64,000 nucleotides of DNA from Paraburkholderia saeva (GTDB taxonomy: Bacteria > Pseudomonadota > Gammaproteobacteria > Burkholderiales > Burkholderiaceae): NCBI RefSeq assembly GCF_907164555.1, contig NZ_CAJQZC010000002.1, forward strand, positions 744,001 through 808,000. Direction: 5' to 3'. Within the stretch, counting starts at the first letter, position 1. Each line of letters starts with the position of its first letter. Shown piece after piece: positions 9,239-18,454 of the stretch. The notes below the pieces were generated by a model, which was not told where the DNA came from, ran no database searches, and was given only the letters and a program-made list of their open reading frames with translations. A program made the translations under genes and the position numbers.

Positions 9239-9876
9239 AAAAAACGCATCACGACACCAGCAGCACCCGCGCGACGCGCCTCAGGCCTGGCGAGCGGCGC
9301 GTTCATATCCTGCAGACGCTCGCCGCCATGCTGGAAGCGCCCAAGAGCGAAAAAGTCACCACTGCGGCGCTCGCCGCGCGGCTCGGCGTCTCGGAAGCCG
9401 CGCTGTACCGGCACTTCGCCAGCAAGGCGCAGATGTTCGAAGGGTTGATCGAATTCATCGAGCAATCCATTTTCGGGCTCATCAACCAGATTGTGTCGAA
9501 GGAGCCAAACGGCGTGCTTCAGGCGCGCGCGATCGCGCTCATGCTGCTCAACTTCGCCGCAAAGAATCCCGGCATGACACGCGTGCTGACAGGCGAGGCG
9601 CTCGTCGGCGAACACGAACGGCTGGCGGAACGCGTGAACCAGATGCTGGAGCGCGTCGAGGCATCGCTCAAGCAGTGCCTGCGGCTCGGGTTGATGGATG
9701 CCCACACCCAGGCCGTCAGCGCCCCCGTGCCGCTGCCGGGAGACTACGATCCCGCCATTCGCGCAAGCCTGCTGGTGAGCTACATCATCGGACGCTGGCA
9801 CCGCTTTGCCCGCAGCGGCTTCGCGCGCCTGCCCGCCGAACACGCCGAAGCGCAGTTGCTGCTGATCCTTCAGTAA
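9205..9876 (+). CDS. slmA: Nucleoid occlusion factor SlmA (TetR family)
   Basis: This 223-residue TetR-fold protein has an N-terminal HTH (TTAALAARLGVSEAALYRHFASKAQMFEGLIEF in the frame, helices at about residues 49-75) preceded by a basic leader. The HTH with the EGLIEFIE segment is characteristic of SlmA, which binds chromosomal SBS sites and blocks FtsZ-ring assembly over the nucleoid. The ATG at 9205 is inside the 3' end of the preceding HAD gene. Placement next to the HAD nucleotidase and argB is the usual Burkholderia arrangement. Confidence 0.85.
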   Translation: MQPTDRPDPPVEKTHHDTSSTRATRLRPGERRVHILQTLAAMLEAPKSEKVTTAALAARLGVSEAALYRHFASKAQMFEGLIEFIEQSIFGLINQIVSKEPNGVLQARAIALMLLNFAAKNPGMTRVLTGEALVGEHERLAERVNQMLERVEASLKQCLRLGLMDAHTQAVSAPVPLPGDYDPAIRASLLVSYIIGRWHRFARSGFARLPAEHAEAQLLLILQ

Positions 9877-9978
9877 CGCGCCACCCCGTTCCCCGTTTTT
9901 GAGATCGACGCATCGCGCCTTGTGCAACGATGCGCAGCGGCCTCGCGCGCCGCGTCACAAAACCTGGGAGAACACATC

Positions 9979-10560
9979 ATGTTGAAACATCCGGTCCTTT
10001 CCGAACTGCCGCCAGGCCTGTCCACGTTGTCCGCTCACTGGGGATGGCTTCTGTTTCGCGGCATCGCCGCAGTCGCCTTCGGTATCCTTGCCTTCGTCTG
10101 GCCGGACCTGACGCTAGCCTCGCTCGTGGTCGTGTGGGGCGCGTATGCCGTCGTCGATGGCGCATTTGCGTTGGTCTACGGCATCGGCGGTGCCGGCCGC
10201 CGTCGCTGGATGTATGTGCTGGTCGGATTGACAGGCATTGTGGCCGGTCTCGCCGCGCTGTTCTGGCCGAGCATCGCGATCGTTGCTTTCATGATGATCG
10301 TCGGCTACTGGGCGTTGATCGCTGGCATCTGCGAGATCATCTACGCGATCCAGTACCGTCGCGCGCAGGCGCATCCCTGGCTCGTCGGCCTGTCGGGATT
10401 CCTGTCGGTCGTGATCGGCCTCGTTATCGTGATGTTCTTTTATCCGGACGGCGTGATATCGGTCGCGTGGCTCGCCGGCGGCTACGCGATCGCGTACGGC
10501 ATCCTGATGACCTGCGCGGCCGCCCAGTTGCGGCGTTTCCAGCGGCGGTTGACGGCCTGA
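9979..10560 (+). CDS. HdeD-family (DUF308) membrane protein
   Basis: This 193-residue protein has six hydrophobic segments in three pairs, with the repeated FGILAFVWPDLTLASLVV and LAALFWPSIAIVAFMM pattern of the DUF308/HdeD family. HdeD in enterobacteria is linked to acid resistance at high cell density; here the role is unproven. The ATG at 9979 follows GGGAG by 8 bases. The frame is open upstream, but that part lacks membrane character. A 15-base perfect inverted repeat sits directly at the stop codon. Confidence 0.8.
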   Translation: MLKHPVLSELPPGLSTLSAHWGWLLFRGIAAVAFGILAFVWPDLTLASLVVVWGAYAVVDGAFALVYGIGGAGRRRWMYVLVGLTGIVAGLAALFWPSIAIVAFMMIVGYWALIAGICEIIYAIQYRRAQAHPWLVGLSGFLSVVIGLVIVMFFYPDGVISVAWLAGGYAIAYGILMTCAAAQLRRFQRRLTA

Positions 10561-10598
10561 ACGCGAAGCGGGCGCGTCCACGCCGCCCGCTTCGCGTT
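10560..10598 (+). terminator. Stem-loop after the HdeD-like gene
   Basis: A perfect 15-base inverted repeat (10560-10574 and 10584-10598) with a 9-base loop begins at the stop codon. No T-tract follows, so it may act as a 3'-end-stabilising hairpin or a Rho-assisted end rather than a classic terminator. Confidence 0.5.
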
Positions 10599-10639
10599 CC
10601 CGCAGGACAGCGCACGCCGCTATCTCTAAAACTTTCCGC

Positions 10640-10645
10640 TATAAT
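10640..10645 (+). promoter_or_regulatory. Candidate metX -10 element
   Basis: A consensus TATAAT lies about 50 bases before the riboswitch-like structure, so the leader would contain it. The -35 position (CGCTAT) is poor. Confidence 0.45.
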
Positions 10646-10702
10646 TTGCGCCAGATTGCGGTATTCGCTGAGATAGCGGATGCCGTAACGTGCAGGATGA
10701 AT

Positions 10703-10795
10703 GACGCGCCGATTTGCTGACTCGATTGCGGGCGCGCGAACTGCCGGGAGGGTTCCCGCGGTTCACTACAAATGCGGCTAAAGAGGTCGTCAGCC
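10703..10795 (+). ncRNA. SAM-II (SAM-alpha)-like riboswitch in the metX leader
   Basis: P1 is CGCGCC (10705-10710) with GGCGCG (10731-10736). Its loop holds GATTT and ATTGC, and the 3' part is AAATGCGGCTAAAGAGG (10771-10787). All three match the SAM-II signature, and the position ahead of metX is typical of that class. The loop segment GCTGAC (10716-10721) is exactly complementary to GTCAGC (10789-10794), and TTGCG can pair with TGCGG, as the H-type pseudoknot requires. A GC hairpin fills the P1-to-tail linker. SAM binding would reduce metX-metW expression. The class is assigned from motif memory, not a covariance search. Confidence 0.72.
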
Positions 10796-10837
10796 GCGCA
10801 CATCGTCATTCATTCGCGCACCGCCGACACCATCTAG

Positions 10838-10861
10838 CCGCCCAGAGTCGTTAAAAGGCGG
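10838..10861 (+). promoter_or_regulatory. Hairpin that can sequester the metX ribosome site
   Basis: CCGCC (10838-10842) can pair with GGCGG (10857-10861), which includes the AAGGCGG ribosome site 5 bases before the metX ATG at 10867. It could be the expression platform of the upstream riboswitch, since about 70 bases separate the aptamer tail from the start codon. Confidence 0.4.
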
Positions 10862-10866
10862 AATGA

Positions 10867-12012
10867 ATGGAATCGATCGGCATCGTCGCTCCCCAGAAAA
10901 TGCATTTCTCCGAGCCGCTGCTCATGCAGAACGGCAGCTCGCTCGCCGGTTACGACCTGATGGTCGAAACCTACGGCACGCTCAATGCCGCGCGCAGCAA
11001 CGCGGTGCTCGTCTGTCACGCGCTCAACGCGTCGCATCACGTAGCAGGCGTCTATGCGGATGACCCGAAGGACGTCGGCTGGTGGGACAACATGGTCGGT
11101 CCGGGCAAGCCGCTCGATACCAACCGCTTCTTCGTGATCGGCGTGAACAATCTCGGCTCATGTTTCGGCTCGACAGGCCCGATGAGCATCAATCCGTCGA
11201 CGCAGCAGCCGTACGGCGCGAGCTTTCCGGTGGTCACCGTCGAAGACTGGGTGAACGCGCAGGCGCGTGTCGCCGACATCTTCGGCATCGAGCGCTTTGC
11301 AGCCGTGATGGGCGGCAGCCTCGGCGGCATGCAGGCGCTGGCGTGGAGCATGATGTATCCGGAGCGCGTCGCGCACTGCATCGTCGTGGCTTCGACGCCG
11401 AAGCTCTCCGCGCAGAACATCGCGTTCAACGAAGTGGCGCGCTCGGCGATCCTGTCGGACCCGGACTTCCACGGCGGCAACTATTACGCGCACAACGTGA
11501 AGCCGAAGCGTGGCCTGCGGGTCGCGCGGATGATCGGCCACATCACGTATCTCTCCGACGACGACATGGCCGCCAAGTTCGGCCGCGCGTTGCGTCGCGC
11601 CGAAGGCGCGCACGACGCCTACAACTTCAATTTCGACGTCGAGTTCGAAGTGGAATCGTATCTGCGGTATCAGGGCGACAAATTCGCCGACTACTTCGAC
11701 GCGAACACGTATCTGCTGATCACCCGCGCGCTCGACTACTTCGATCCGGCGAAAGCGTTCGATGGCGACCTGACGGCCGCGCTCGCGCACACGACGGCGA
11801 AGTATCTCGTCGCCAGTTTCTCGACGGACTGGCGTTTCGCGCCCGCACGCTCGCGCGAACTGGTCAAGGCGCTGCTCGACCACAAGCGCACGGTGACGTA
11901 CGCCGAAATCGACGCGCCGCACGGCCACGACGCCTTCCTGCTCGACGACGCCCGCTATCACAACCTGATGCGCGCCTACTACGAACGCATTGCCAACGAG
12001 GTGAACGCATGA
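10867..12012 (+). CDS. metX: Homoserine O-acyltransferase (acetyl/succinyl)
   Basis: This 381-residue alpha/beta-hydrolase activates homoserine for methionine synthesis. The nucleophile elbow is [10 protein letters not shown] (Ser about residue 157), the catalytic Asp lies in the SFSTDWRF region, and the His is in [11 protein letters not shown] near the C-terminus. The acyl donor (acetyl- or succinyl-CoA) is not certain; many beta-proteobacterial MetX proteins use succinyl-CoA. The ATG follows AAGGCGG. metW overlaps the stop by ATGA, and the leader carries a SAM-II-like riboswitch, consistent with methionine-pathway feedback. Confidence 0.94.
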   Translation: MESIGIVAPQKMHFSEPLLMQNGSSLAGYDLMVETYGTLNAARSNAVLVCHALNASHHVAGVYADDPKDVGWWDNMVGPGKPLDTNRFFVIGVNNLGSCFGSTGPMSINPSTQQPYGASFPVVTVEDWVNAQARVADIFGIERFAAVMGGSLGGMQALAWSMMYPERVAHCIVVASTPKLSAQNIAFNEVARSAILSDPDFHGGNYYAHNVKPKRGLRVARMIGHITYLSDDDMAAKFGRALRRAEGAHDAYNFNFDVEFEVESYLRYQGDKFADYFDANTYLLITRALDYFDPAKAFDGDLTAALAHTTAKYLVASFSTDWRFAPARSRELVKALLDHKRTVTYAEIDAPHGHDAFLLDDARYHNLMRAYYERIANEVNA

Positions 12013-12617
12013 ACCAGCGCGCGCTCGATTATCTTGCGACGCGGCCCGACTTCCGCGCGATTGCCCGCTGGGTCGAGCCGCGCTCGACCGTGCTCGATCT
12101 CGGCTGCGGCGACGGCTCGCTGCTCTCGCTCCTGACGGAGGAGCTCGACGTCTCCGGCTACGGCATCGAGATCAACGACGCCGGCGTGCTCGCGTCGACG
12201 AAAAACGGCGTCAACGTCATCCAGCAAAATCTGGAAGACGGGCTGCGTCTCTTCGAAGACGGCAGCTTCGATTTCGCGATCCTCTCGCAGACGCTCCAGA
12301 CGATTCACCAGACCGCCGCGATCCTGCGCGAGACGGTGCGTGTCGGGAAGGAATGCATCGTGTCGTTTCCAAACTTCGGGTACTGGCCGCACCGGCTGTC
12401 CGTGTTACAGGGACGGATGCCGGTTTCGAAATCGCTGCCGTTCCAGTGGCACAACACGCCGAACGTGCGCGTGCTGACCATCAAGGACTTCGAGGCGCTG
12501 GCACCGGAAGTCGGCATCGAAATCCTCGATCGCGTGGTGCTGCACGGCGGCCAGGCCGTCCGTTGGGGCGAGAACTGGCGTGGTAGTCTTGCGGTCTATC
12601 GGGTCAAGAAAAGCTAA
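12009..12617 (+). CDS. metW: Methionine biosynthesis protein MetW
   Basis: This 202-residue class I methyltransferase-fold protein has the SAM-binding motif [12 protein letters not shown] near residue 29 and an acidic strand end GYGIEIND. MetW is translationally coupled to metX (ATGA overlap at 12009-12012) and in several proteobacteria is needed for full MetX activity; a methyl-transfer reaction is not established. The C-terminal [17 protein letters not shown] is typical. It shares the metX riboswitch-controlled transcript. Confidence 0.93.
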   Translation: MNQRALDYLATRPDFRAIARWVEPRSTVLDLGCGDGSLLSLLTEELDVSGYGIEINDAGVLASTKNGVNVIQQNLEDGLRLFEDGSFDFAILSQTLQTIHQTAAILRETVRVGKECIVSFPNFGYWPHRLSVLQGRMPVSKSLPFQWHNTPNVRVLTIKDFEALAPEVGIEILDRVVLHGGQAVRWGENWRGSLAVYRVKKS

Positions 12618-12631
12618 CGCAGACTATCCAC

Positions 12632-14026
12632 ATGTCGAACCCGCCACACGAGGCGCCTGCACTTACCGCACACGAAGACCACCCCGGCTGGCGTGCGTTT
12701 TTCAACAGACACATGCTGATATGCGTCTTCCTCGGCTTTACGTCGGGGTTGCCGCTTTTCACGCTCGTTTATCTTGTTCAGGCCTGGTTGCGCTCCGAAG
12801 GTGTCAACCTGAAGGAAATTGGCCTCTTCGCGCTGATCCAGTTTCCGTACACATGGAAATTCGTCTGGGCGCCGCTGATGGACCGCTATCTGCCGCGTCT
12901 GCCGGGCTGGCGCCCGGGCAGAAGACGCGGCTGGATGCTCGTCACGCAGATCCTCGTCGCGGGCGCGATTGCGACGCTCGGTTTCGTGTCGCCGCGCGAC
13001 GAGATCTGGACCGTCGCTGCGTTGACCGCGCTCGTCGCGTTCTTCGGCGCGAGCCAGGACATTGTGATCGACGCCTACCGGCGCGAACTGCTTACTGACA
13101 CGCAGCAGGGCCTCGGCAACGCGGTCCATGTGAACGCATACAAGATCGCGGCGCTTGTGCCGGGCTCGCTCGCGCTGATCCTGTCGGACCACCTGCCGTG
13201 GACCACCGTCTTCATCGTGACCGCGGCATTCATGCTGCCCGGGATGGTGATGACGCTGCTCGTCAGTGAGCCTGAAGTACACGGCGCGCCCCCGAAGAAC
13301 CTGCGCGACGCGATCGTGCTGCCGTTTCGCGAATTCATCCTGCGCGACGGCTGGAAGGGCGCGCTGTTCGTGCTCGGCTTCATCTTCCTGTACAAGCTCG
13401 GCGACGTCATGGCGACCACGCTCTCAACGTCGTTCTTCCTCGATATCGGTTTTTCGCGCACGCAGATCGGCGTGATCGCGAAGACGACCGCCTTTGGCGC
13501 GAGTCTCGCGGGCGGCATCGTCGGCGGCGTGTGGCTGATGAAGATCGGCATCGGCCGCGGCCTGTGGATTTTCGGCCTGCTGCAGATGGTATCGACACTC
13601 GGTTTTGCATGGCTCGCGCAGCTGGGTCCGGACTCGCACGCGCTGGCCGCTATCTATGACTTCGCCGTCGCGACCAGCCAGGGCACGACGAAGTTGCTCT
13701 CGTGGGTCGGCATCGACTGGACCGTCCAGCTCGATCCGCGTTCGGTCGCGCTTGCGCTTGTCTACGGCTTCGAAACCTTCGCGACCGGCCTCACGATGGC
13801 GGCCTTCACCGCGTATATCGCCAGCACCACCGATCCGCGCTATACCGCTACCCAGTTCGCGCTCTTCACGAGCCTCGCTTCGGTGCCGCGTACGCTGGCT
13901 TCGGCGGCGAGCGGTTACGTTGTCGCAGAGATCGGCTGGTTCACGTACTTCATCGTGTGTACGGCGCTCGCCATACCGGGCATGTTACTTTTGTTCCGGA
14001 TCGCTCCCTGGAGATCGCAGTCGTGA
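12632..14026 (+). CDS. ampG: AmpG-type muropeptide permease (MFS)
   Basis: This 464-residue protein has 12 or more hydrophobic segments. The first contains GFTSGLPLFTLVYLVQAWL, followed by EIGLFALIQFPYTWKFVWAPLMDRY, the signature of AmpG, which imports anhydro-muropeptides from the periplasm for cell-wall recycling and thereby feeds the AmpR/AmpC signal in many bacteria. It starts 14 bases after metW on the same strand, and its stop overlaps the start of the M48 protease gene, so the four genes may form one transcript. Confidence 0.87.
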   Translation: MSNPPHEAPALTAHEDHPGWRAFFNRHMLICVFLGFTSGLPLFTLVYLVQAWLRSEGVNLKEIGLFALIQFPYTWKFVWAPLMDRYLPRLPGWRPGRRRGWMLVTQILVAGAIATLGFVSPRDEIWTVAALTALVAFFGASQDIVIDAYRRELLTDTQQGLGNAVHVNAYKIAALVPGSLALILSDHLPWTTVFIVTAAFMLPGMVMTLLVSEPEVHGAPPKNLRDAIVLPFREFILRDGWKGALFVLGFIFLYKLGDVMATTLSTSFFLDIGFSRTQIGVIAKTTAFGASLAGGIVGGVWLMKIGIGRGLWIFGLLQMVSTLGFAWLAQLGPDSHALAAIYDFAVATSQGTTKLLSWVGIDWTVQLDPRSVALALVYGFETFATGLTMAAFTAYIASTTDPRYTATQFALFTSLASVPRTLASAASGYVVAEIGWFTYFIVCTALAIPGMLLLFRIAPWRSQS

Positions 14027-15150
14027 CTGCATCCGCCGCCCTGCTCACGATGCTCCGGCGCACCGCACACGCGGCACGCGTGGGTGCATGCGTGTGTGCA
14101 GGCGGCCTGCTGTTCCCGGCACAACAGGCGTTCGCGGCCGATGCGCCCACCAGTACGCCCGCGAATCCACCCGCCAATGCGGCTGCGAGCGCGGCAGAGG
14201 CGACGAGCGCGCCTACGCCACGGTCGGCGGCCGCCGCGACGCCCGTTTCGGGCGCTTCCGCTGCGACGGGCGCGTCCAGTGCTTCTGCTGCGTCGGCGCC
14301 GGGCGCCACACCCGCATACGGCTCGCAAACCGCATACGGTCCGAGTCAATCGATCCGCTACGGTAACCCGGCGGCGTTCCGCAATCTGATTCCGTCGCCG
14401 ATGCTCGAATCGCAGGCGTCGGCCGAATTCGACGAAATCGCCCGCGGCGCAAGCCACGCCAACAAGCTTTATCCGCCGACGGACGCCCGCACCAAACGCA
14501 TACGCACGACGCTCGATCAGCTGATTCCGTTCTCGCTGAAGTGGAACGAGCGCGCGAAAGGCTGGAAGTGGGATGTCGCGGTGGTGAAGTCGCCGGACAT
14601 CCGCATGTACTGTCTGCCGGGCGGCAAGGTGGTGGTGTATGGCGGTCTGCTGGACCGCGTGCGTCTGAACGATAACGAGCTTGGCATGTTGCTCGGCCAC
14701 GAAATCGCGCACGCATTGCGCGAGCATGCGCGCGAGCGGCTTGGCGAACAGCAGGCCGCGCAGATCGTCTCCGGGCCGATTCCGCAGCTCTTCGGCCTTG
14801 CCGATCTGGGTGCGGCGCCGCTTGGCATCGGCACACAGCTACTCGAAATGAAATACGAGAGTACCGACGAAACCGAAGCCGACGTGATCGGCAGCGATAT
14901 CGCGTCACGCGCCGGCTTCGATCCGCGTGCCGCCATTACGTTGTGGGACAAGCTCGCGGTCGCGACGCGCAACAACCGGGAGCAGGGCTTCATCTACGTG
15001 CATCCCTACACGCCGGCGCGCCGCGCCGACATCATGAAACGCCTGCCCGACATGCTGCCGCTCTACGCGAAGGCAATCGGCAAGACGGTCGACGCACTGC
15101 CGGATTACGCCGGCATCGGTCGCCCGAAGCGCAAATTCGCGGCCGACTGA
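14023..15150 (+). CDS. Secreted M48-family metallopeptidase
   Basis: This roughly 375-residue protein starts at a GTG (14023) that overlaps the ampG stop and lies 9 bases after GGAGA; an alternative ATG is at 14050. The N-terminus has a hydrophobic signal-like segment ending AFAADA, then about 70 residues of Ala/Ser/Pro/Thr-rich linker. The zinc motif is GHEIAHALREH, with the third ligand Glu expected in DETEADVIG. M48 proteins of this layout are periplasmic or membrane-anchored quality-control proteases. No TPR repeats are visible, unlike BepA. Confidence 0.85.
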   Translation: MTASAALLTMLRRTAHAARVGACVCAGGLLFPAQQAFAADAPTSTPANPPANAAASAAEATSAPTPRSAAAATPVSGASAATGASSASAASAPGATPAYGSQTAYGPSQSIRYGNPAAFRNLIPSPMLESQASAEFDEIARGASHANKLYPPTDARTKRIRTTLDQLIPFSLKWNERAKGWKWDVAVVKSPDIRMYCLPGGKVVVYGGLLDRVRLNDNELGMLLGHEIAHALREHARERLGEQQAAQIVSGPIPQLFGLADLGAAPLGIGTQLLEMKYESTDETEADVIGSDIASRAGFDPRAAITLWDKLAVATRNNREQGFIYVHPYTPARRADIMKRLPDMLPLYAKAIGKTVDALPDYAGIGRPKRKFAAD

Positions 15151-15168
15151 AACCCGTCTCGCGATACG

Positions 15169-15942
15169 TCAGGCCGGATGGTCGTAGTCGACCGTCACCG
15201 GTGCGTGGTCGCTGAACTTGATATCGCGGAACACATCGGTGCGCTTCGCCTTGCCGGCGATACCCGGCGTCGCGATCTGGTAGTCGATCCGCCACCCGAC
15301 GTTCTTGGCATACGCCTGACCGCGATTGCTCCACCACGTGTACTGTTCCGGGCGCTGGTCGAGCGTGCGGAATACATCGACGTAGCCCACTTCGTCGAAC
15401 AGCTTTGTGAGCCACGCGCGCTCTTCCGGCAGACAGCCTGAGTTCTTCTGGTTGCCCTTCCAGTTCTTGATATCGATTTCCTTGTGCACGATGTTCACGT
15501 CGCCGCATACGATCACTTCGCGTTTCTTGCGCAGCGCGTCGAGATGCGGCATGAACACGTCCATGAAGCGGTACTTCGCAAGCTGCCGTTCCTCGCCGCT
15601 CGACCCCGACGGCACATACACCGAAATCACCGACAGATTGCCGAAACGCACTTCGACGTAGCGTCCCTCGGCGTCGAATTCCTCGCTGCCGAAGCCGATC
15701 ACGACCTCGTCCGGCTCGACGCGCGTGTACACGCCCGCGCCGCTGTAGCCCTTTTTCACCGCATGCTGGAAGTAGCCGGTATAGCCGTGCGGCGCGAGAA
15801 ATTCAGGCGTCATGTCGTCCTGCGAACACTTGATTTCCTGTACGCAAAGCACGTCGGCATTCTGGTCGCGGAACCAGTCGAAGAAGCCTTTTTTGGCCGC
15901 CGAGCGGATGCCGTTGAGGTTGGCGGTAATCACACGCAACAT
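15169..15942 (-). CDS. xthA: Exodeoxyribonuclease III
   Basis: This 257-residue endonuclease/exonuclease/phosphatase-fold enzyme of AP-site repair shows ITANLNGIRSA at the N-terminus, the catalytic Glu in CVQEIKCS, the Tyr region GYSGAGVYTR, CGDVNIVHKEIDIKN for the Asp-x-Asn pair, and SDHAPVTVDY with the final Asp-His pair. It cuts DNA 5' to abasic sites and removes 3' blocks. It is convergent with the M48 gene, 18 bases away, and no strong terminator separates them. Confidence 0.95.
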   Translation of the reverse strand: MLRVITANLNGIRSAAKKGFFDWFRDQNADVLCVQEIKCSQDDMTPEFLAPHGYTGYFQHAVKKGYSGAGVYTRVEPDEVVIGFGSEEFDAEGRYVEVRFGNLSVISVYVPSGSSGEERQLAKYRFMDVFMPHLDALRKKREVIVCGDVNIVHKEIDIKNWKGNQKNSGCLPEERAWLTKLFDEVGYVDVFRTLDQRPEQYTWWSNRGQAYAKNVGWRIDYQIATPGIAGKAKRTDVFRDIKFSDHAPVTVDYDHPA

Positions 15943-15992
15943 GTCGTTTTCCTGTTAGTGGAGGGTTTGCAGCGTGCCAGTGGAAGCTGGCG

Positions 15993-16832
15993 TCAGTCGA
16001 TTTTCACGCCCTTCAGCGACGCCTTCGCCGGCGGAAATTCGAGCGCCAGTCCTTCGAATGCGCGCAGCAGCAACTCGGCGATCATCACGTTGCGATGTGT
16101 CTTCGAATCGGCCGGAATGATGTACCACGGCGCGTACTCAGTCGAAGTCGCGGCGAGCGCGTCCTGATAGGCGCTCTGATATTTATCCCACTGCTTGCGT
16201 GCATCGAGATCGGAGACGTCGAACTTCCAGTGCTTCGTCGGATCGTCAATGCGCGCCTGCAGGCGCTCGCGCTGCTCGTCCTTCGAGATGTGCAGCATGC
16301 ATTTGATGATCGTCGTGCCGCTGTCGGCAAGCAGCGCTTCGAACTCGCGGATGTGACGATAGCGGCGCGTGCATTCGTCGGCATCGATGCTGCCGAGCAC
16401 GGCGGGCACCAGAACATCTTCGTAGTGGCTGCGATTGAAGATCGTCAGTTCGCCGGCAGCCGGCGCCTGCGCGTGGACGCGCCACAGAAAGTCGTGCGCC
16501 GCTTCGACGGGCGTGGGCGCCTTGAACGGCACGATGCGCAGACCCAGCGGATCGACTTCATGAAAGACCGCGCGGATCGTGCCGTCCTTGCCGCTCGTAT
16601 CCATGCCCTGCAAAACGAGCAGGACGCGGCGGACCTGCTGTGCATGCAAACGTTCCTGCAGGCCGTCGAGTTGTGCACCGATTTCCGCAAGACGCGCGCG
16701 GTCGCCTTCTTTCGAGCCGCTCGAAAACGGCTTCACGCCCGGATCGAAATCGCCAAGCGAGAATTTCGCCGGCTTGCCTTTATCGTCGAAAAACGGAACG
16801 CGGAAATCATCCAGCTCAGGTTTCTTTGCCAT
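15993..16832 (-). CDS. PPK2-family polyphosphate:nucleotide phosphotransferase
   Basis: This 279-residue P-loop kinase has Walker A GMDTSGKDG near residue 75, a Walker B/lid region with FNRSHYEDVLVPAV, and the lid arginines in KDEQRERLQARIDDP. The family transfers phosphate between polyphosphate and nucleotides (AMP, ADP or GDP); the subclass cannot be fixed from sequence reading alone. The chosen ATG (16832) gives MAKKPELDDF. The frame is open for 29 more codons upstream, but these are unlike the family. Confidence 0.88.
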   Translation of the reverse strand: MAKKPELDDFRVPFFDDKGKPAKFSLGDFDPGVKPFSSGSKEGDRARLAEIGAQLDGLQERLHAQQVRRVLLVLQGMDTSGKDGTIRAVFHEVDPLGLRIVPFKAPTPVEAAHDFLWRVHAQAPAAGELTIFNRSHYEDVLVPAVLGSIDADECTRRYRHIREFEALLADSGTTIIKCMLHISKDEQRERLQARIDDPTKHWKFDVSDLDARKQWDKYQSAYQDALAATSTEYAPWYIIPADSKTHRNVMIAELLLRAFEGLALEFPPAKASLKGVKID

Positions 16833-16974
16833 GCGGATCTCTTTGCGGACGCTGTTAATTGGAGTCGACAAAAGGAAACGGGCCGCTGCCTCAACCTTCG
16901 TCCGGCAACAGCCCGTCATGACCGGCAGTGTTTTCCGACAACAGAAAACACGCCGGCGACACCTTCTTTTCCGG

Positions 16975-18450
16975 TCAGCCCAGCTTCTTCTTCAACAGAT
17001 CGTTGACCTGCTGTGGATTGGCCTTGCCCTTCGTGGCCTTCATCGCCTGACCGATCAGCGCGTTGAACGCCTTTTCCTTACCCGCGCGGAACTCCTCAAC
17101 CGACTTCGCGTTCGCCGCGAGGACTTCGTCGATGATCGCTTCGAGCGCGCCGACGTCCGAAATCTGCTTGAGGCCCTTCGCTTCGATGATGCGATCCGCG
17201 GCGGCTTCGTCGGTGGCTTTTTCTTCCCAGATCGCGAGGAAGATTTCCTTCGCGATCTTGTTGGAGATCGTGCCGTCGATGATGCGTTGCAGCAGCAGCG
17301 CGAGCTGCGCGGCCGAAACAGGGCTTTGCGCGATATCGAGCCCTTCGCGGTTCAGCTGCGACGACACTTCGCCGTTCAGCCAGTTCGCCGCGACCTTCGC
17401 CTGCGCCGCGCCGAGTTTCGCGACGAGCGCTTCATAGTATGCGGCCGTTGCCTTGCTCGACGTCAGCACGCCTGCGTCATATGGCGTGAGACCGTACTGC
17501 CCGACAAAGCGCGTCTGGATCGCTTCCGGCAGTTCCGGCATCTCGCCCTTCACGCGCTCGATCCACGCGGCGTCGATCATCAGCGGCATCAGGTCGGGAT
17601 CGGGGAAATAGCGGTAATCGTGCGCGTCTTCCTTGCTGCGCATCGATCGTGTTTCGCGCTTGTCCGGATCGTACAGACGCGTTTCCTGCACCACTGTGCC
17701 GCCGTCTTCGATCAGCTCGATCTGACGGCGCACTTCGTACTGGATCGCTTCTTCGAGGAAGCGGAACGAGTTCAGGTTCTTGATCTCCGCGCGCGTGCCG
17801 AACTTCTCCTGCCCGACCGGACGCACCGACACGTTCGCATCGCAACGGAAAGAGCCTTCCTGCATGTTGCCGTCGCAGATGCCGAGCCACACGACGAGCG
17901 TGTGCAGCGTCTTCGCATACGCGACCGCTTCGGCGGCGCTGCGCATTTCCGGCTCGGTCACGATTTCCAGCAGCGGCGTGCCGGCACGGTTCAGGTCGAT
18001 GCCCGTCATGCCGGCAAAGTCTTCGTGCAGCGATTTGCCCGCGTCTTCTTCGAGGTGGGCGCGCGTCAGGTTCACGGTCTTTTCATACGCCGGCTTGCCT
18101 GCCTTTTCGTTCGCGGGCACCTGGATTGTGACCTGTCCGCCCTGCACGACCGGAATCTCGTACTGGCTGATCTGATAGCCTTTCGGCAGATCGGGATAGA
18201 AATAATTCTTGCGCGCGAAGATGCTGCGCGGCGCGACCGTCGCGCCAATCGCGAGGCCGAACTGGATCGCGCGCTCGACGGCGCCGCGGTTCATCACCGG
18301 CAGCGTGCCCGGCAACGCGAGATCGACGGGCGCGGCCTGCGTGTTCGGCGCGGCGCCGAACTGCGTGGAGGCGGCGGAGAAAATCTTCGAGACGGTCGAC
18401 AGCTGCGCGTGCGTCTCAAGACCGATAACGACTTCCCATTGCGTGGTCAT
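16975..18450 (-). CDS. gatB: Asp-tRNA(Asn)/Glu-tRNA(Gln) amidotransferase subunit B
   Basis: This 491-residue subunit recognises the misacylated tRNA and activates the acyl group before amidation. It begins [17 protein letters not shown], the GatB signature, has the [13 protein letters not shown] block near residue 85, and a C-terminal YqeY-like helical tail ending [10 protein letters not shown]. The start lies 4 bases after gatA, with a GGAG site inside the gatA end. The upstream in-frame extension to 18600 is antisense-like and rejected. It is the last gene of gatCAB. Confidence 0.96.
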   Translation of the reverse strand: MTTQWEVVIGLETHAQLSTVSKIFSAASTQFGAAPNTQAAPVDLALPGTLPVMNRGAVERAIQFGLAIGATVAPRSIFARKNYFYPDLPKGYQISQYEIPVVQGGQVTIQVPANEKAGKPAYEKTVNLTRAHLEEDAGKSLHEDFAGMTGIDLNRAGTPLLEIVTEPEMRSAAEAVAYAKTLHTLVVWLGICDGNMQEGSFRCDANVSVRPVGQEKFGTRAEIKNLNSFRFLEEAIQYEVRRQIELIEDGGTVVQETRLYDPDKRETRSMRSKEDAHDYRYFPDPDLMPLMIDAAWIERVKGEMPELPEAIQTRFVGQYGLTPYDAGVLTSSKATAAYYEALVAKLGAAQAKVAANWLNGEVSSQLNREGLDIAQSPVSAAQLALLLQRIIDGTISNKIAKEIFLAIWEEKATDEAAADRIIEAKGLKQISDVGALEAIIDEVLAANAKSVEEFRAGKEKAFNALIGQAMKATKGKANPQQVNDLLKKKLG

Positions 18451-18454
18451 GGAT

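Larger units (their letters stand above)
10561..10866. other. 306-base metX leader and intergenic region
   Basis: It contains the stem-loop after the HdeD-like gene, a TATAAT hexamer (10640-10645), the SAM-II-like aptamer (10703-10795) and the hairpin around the metX ribosome site (10838-10861). No further gene is seen. Confidence 0.6.
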
